A stretch of DNA of 64,000 bases from Longitalea arenae (GTDB taxonomy: Bacteria; Bacteroidota; Bacteroidia; Chitinophagales; Chitinophagaceae): assembly GCF_016924755.1 (NCBI RefSeq), contig NZ_JAFFJX010000002.1, positions 372,001 to 436,000 of the forward strand, written 5' to 3'. The notes under the pieces are model-generated. The model did not search any database, was not told the origin of the DNA, and saw nothing but the letters and a program-made list of their open reading frames with translations. Both the position numbers and the translations under genes were made by a program. Positions 61,918 to 64,000 of the stretch are shown piece by piece (positions within the stretch are counted from its first letter, which is position 1; every line of letters starts with the position of its first letter).

Positions 61918-62943
61918 ATGAAAGTTATGAGTACCAAAATAAAAGTAGGAATAATAGGTGGCGCCGGATATACCGGTGGTGAATTGCTGCGGCTGCTGAT
62001 CAATCATCCGCATGTGGAGATCGCTTTTGTGAATAGTAAAAGCAATGCAGGCAATCCGGTTCACCAGGTGCATGCCGACCTCATAGGTGAAACCCAGCTC
62101 CAATTTTCCGACGACCTCTCCGCTTTAGCGGATGGAAGCATCGATGCTTTGTTCCTCTGTGTAGGCCATGGCGATGCGCGGAAATTCTTAACAGAGTACA
62201 CAGTAAATGATAAAATAAAGATCATCGATCTGTCGCAGGACTTCAGGTTGAGCGCCAAATCATCGATCGGCAACCGGCAATTCGTTTACGGATTACCAGA
62301 GCTGAATAAAGAAAAGATCAAAGCTGCGCAGAACATTGCCAACCCCGGCTGTTTTGCTACCGGCATTCAGTTGGGCCTGTTGCCATTGGCCAGGGCCGGA
62401 CTGCTCAGCTCTGTTTACACCACCGGCATTACCGGATCAACCGGCGCCGGCCAGAGCTTATCGGCCACTTCTCATTTTTCATGGCGGGCCAATAACATCC
62501 AGGCGTATAAAACGCTTACGCACCAGCACCTGAAAGAGATCACACAGTCATTGCAGCAATTGCAACCCTCTTTCTCACCCACCTCTGCCGAGGGCGCAGA
62601 CGCATTGAGCTTTATTCCCTGGCGGGGCGATTTCACCAGGGGTATCTTTATCAGCTCACTGGTTGATTGCGACTGGAAGATGGAGCAGCTACAGGAATTG
62701 TATGCAGCCTTTTACCAGGACCAGCCATTCACGGTCATGAGCCAGGGTGAGATCTTTTTAAAGCAGGTAGTGAATACCAACAAATGTATCATTCAGCTGG
62801 AAAAAGTAGGCAGCAAACTCGTGGTGCACAGTGCCATTGATAACCTTACCAAGGGCGCTTCCGGCCAGGCGGTTCAAAATATGAATCTGATCTTTGGCAT
62901 TGATGAGTGCGCCGGGTTGAAATTGAAGGCTAACTATTTCTAA
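61918..62943 (+). CDS. argC: N-acetyl-gamma-glutamyl-phosphate reductase (or N-succinyl variant)
   Basis: 341 aa. The NADP-binding motif GIIGGAGYTGGELLRLL and the catalytic Cys in ANPGCFATGIQLGLLPL are present; a His in the C-terminal part completes the site. It reduces the N-acylglutamyl phosphate to the semialdehyde. ATG at 61918; an in-frame ATG three codons on (61927) is equally possible. In the arginine operon between argG and argD. Confidence 0.94.
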   Translation: MKVMSTKIKVGIIGGAGYTGGELLRLLINHPHVEIAFVNSKSNAGNPVHQVHADLIGETQLQFSDDLSALADGSIDALFLCVGHGDARKFLTEYTVNDKIKIIDLSQDFRLSAKSSIGNRQFVYGLPELNKEKIKAAQNIANPGCFATGIQLGLLPLARAGLLSSVYTTGITGSTGAGQSLSATSHFSWRANNIQAYKTLTHQHLKEITQSLQQLQPSFSPTSAEGADALSFIPWRGDFTRGIFISSLVDCDWKMEQLQELYAAFYQDQPFTVMSQGEIFLKQVVNTNKCIIQLEKVGSKLVVHSAIDNLTKGASGQAVQNMNLIFGIDECAGLKLKANYF

Positions 62944-62985
62944 TTATAACGCGGAGCGGGTAACCGCTGATTAAACCTTTTAGTA

Positions 62986-64000
62986 ATGAAGTTATTTGAT
63001 GTCTATCCTGTCAACAACATTTCCATCGAAAAAGCAAAAGGCTCTTACGTATGGGATGACAAAGGAGAACAATACCTTGACCTGTATGGCGGTCATGCGG
63101 TGATTTCTATTGGCCATACCCATCCGCATTATGTTGAACGAATTACCAACCAGTTAAATAAAGTAGGCTTTTATTCCAATTCAGTTAAAATGCCCCTGCA
63201 GGAAGAACTGGCGGAGAAGCTGGGCAAGTTATCCGGCAAACCCGATTATCAGTTATTCCTGATCAGCTCAGGTGCAGAAGCCAATGAAAATGCATTAAAG
63301 CTGGCCTCCTTTCACAATGGCCGCAAAAAAATAGTTGCTTTTAAAAAAGCTTTTCACGGTCGCACTTCCCTGGCCGTTGCTGCCACCGACAATCCCGGCA
63401 TTGTTGCCCCGGTGAACCAAACGCCGAACATTATCTTTCTTCCCTTCAATGACGTAGCCGCGCTCGAAGCCTGCTTCGCAGAACAGGGATCAGAGATCTC
63501 ATCGGTGATCATCGAAGGCATACAGGGCGTTGGCGGCATCAATGTAGCCAGTGAATTGTTTTTACAAACCATCCGTCGCTTATGTACCGAACATGGCGCT
63601 GTATTCATTGCCGACAGCGTGCAATGTGGTTATGGCAGAAGCGGCAAATTCTTTTCACAGGATTATGCCGGTGTAAATGCAGACATCTATACCATGGCCA
63701 AAGGCATGGGCAATGGCTTCCCGGTGGCCGGTATCATCATCGCCCCGCATTTGCAACCCAAACACGGTATGCTGGGCACTACCTTCGGTGGTAATCACCT
63801 TGCCTGTGCAGCAGCACTGGCGGTAGTAGAAGTAATAGAGAAAGAGAACCTGATCCAGAACGCCGCCACCGTTGGGCAGTACCTGATGGACGAACTGAAG
63901 AAGATAAAGCAATTGGAAAATGTGCGCGGCCGTGGCCTGATGATCGGCTTCGATGTACCCGAGGCGTTCAAAGACCTGCGCAAGAACTTACTGTGGAAGC
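62986..64000 (+). CDS. argD: Acetylornithine/succinylornithine aminotransferase, C-terminus cut by window edge
   Basis: 338 codons visible from ATG 62986. MKLFDVYPVNNISIEKAKGS, SSGAEANENALKLAS and the PLP lysine in YTMAKGMGNGFPVAG fit the class III ArgD type. It converts N-acyl-glutamate semialdehyde to N-acylornithine. 42 nt after argC, same operon. The C-terminal few dozen residues are outside. Confidence 0.92.
   Translation, partial: MKLFDVYPVNNISIEKAKGSYVWDDKGEQYLDLYGGHAVISIGHTHPHYVERITNQLNKVGFYSNSVKMPLQEELAEKLGKLSGKPDYQLFLISSGAEANENALKLASFHNGRKKIVAFKKAFHGRTSLAVAATDNPGIVAPVNQTPNIIFLPFNDVAALEACFAEQGSEISSVIIEGIQGVGGINVASELFLQTIRRLCTEHGAVFIADSVQCGYGRSGKFFSQDYAGVNADIYTMAKGMGNGFPVAGIIIAPHLQPKHGMLGTTFGGNHLACAAALAVVEVIEKENLIQNAATVGQYLMDELKKIKQLENVRGRGLMIGFDVPEAFKDLRKNLLWK

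Overview
The window looks like chromosome of a Bacteroidota bacterium, most likely family Chitinophagaceae (Niastella/Chitinophaga-like). The signs are gliding genes (gldF, gldG, gldB), a type IX secretion sorting domain, TAnnTTTG-type promoters, almost no Shine-Dalgarno sequences, a bacterial GGGP synthase, a MurF of the Bacteroidota kind, DUF5686 and DUF2490 outer-membrane proteins, and a B12-dependent ribonucleotide reductase. The genus is an inference; there is no rRNA here. I saw no tRNA, phage, transposase or CRISPR array.

Layout. 1-4520 (minus): murF (cut by the window edge), terC, gldG, gldF. 4.5-5.5 kb: gene-free repeats. 5.5-8.6 kb: iscA-like, iscS, methylmalonyl-CoA epimerase, and a MarR regulator with a Cys/His tail. 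8.8-9.8 kb: a T9SS cargo protein. 10-10.6 kb: tandem repeats. 10.6-13.1 kb: acpP-fabF-rnc operon. 13.3-17.3 kb: GNAT and mfd. 17.6-21.5 kb: flavin reductase, glyS, mazG-like, dtd. 21.5-23.8 kb: arfB (frameshifted) and an MbnP/MbnH pair. 24-30.8 kb: periplasmic coiled-coil protein, polysaccharide flippase, MBL hydrolase and a 1173-aa envelope protein. 31-35.6 kb: minus-strand cluster of membrane proteins with a winged-helix regulator and a diacylglycerol kinase. 36.2-38.7 kb: DUF5686 protein. 39.5-43.9 kb: DUF4399 lipoprotein, class III aminotransferase, gamma carbonic anhydrase, small lipoprotein, rsgA. 44-48 kb: short Bat operon (moxR, DUF58, BatD-like, batA). 48.3-52.2 kb: lipoprotein, nadE, gldB. 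52.5-57.2 kb: YcxB-like, a 42-aa lipoprotein, nrdJ. 57.6-59.2 kb: DUF2490 protein and GGGP synthase. 59.4-64 kb: arginine operon (leader peptide, acyltransferase, argG, argC, argD, running off the edge).

Main discovery candidates. (1) Many gaps between genes hold arrays of degenerate 7- or 8-nt words. Each array has its own core word (CAGTTGG, GCCCATT, CATTAGCA, GATTTCGG, TCTATGCC and others). At least eleven begin at or within a few bases of a stop codon. Several come as inverted pairs that would fold into long imperfect hairpins, and one sits in frame inside mfd. They resemble in style the heptanucleotide STRR repeats of heterocystous cyanobacteria, but there are many word families and a clear tie to gene ends. 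(2) A 44-codon, arginine-rich leader peptide whose coding sequence contains an intrinsic terminator lies ahead of the arginine operon, which suggests arginine-dependent attenuation. (3) The ribosome-rescue gene arfB carries a +1 frameshift at a run of seven G exactly at its catalytic GGQ motif.
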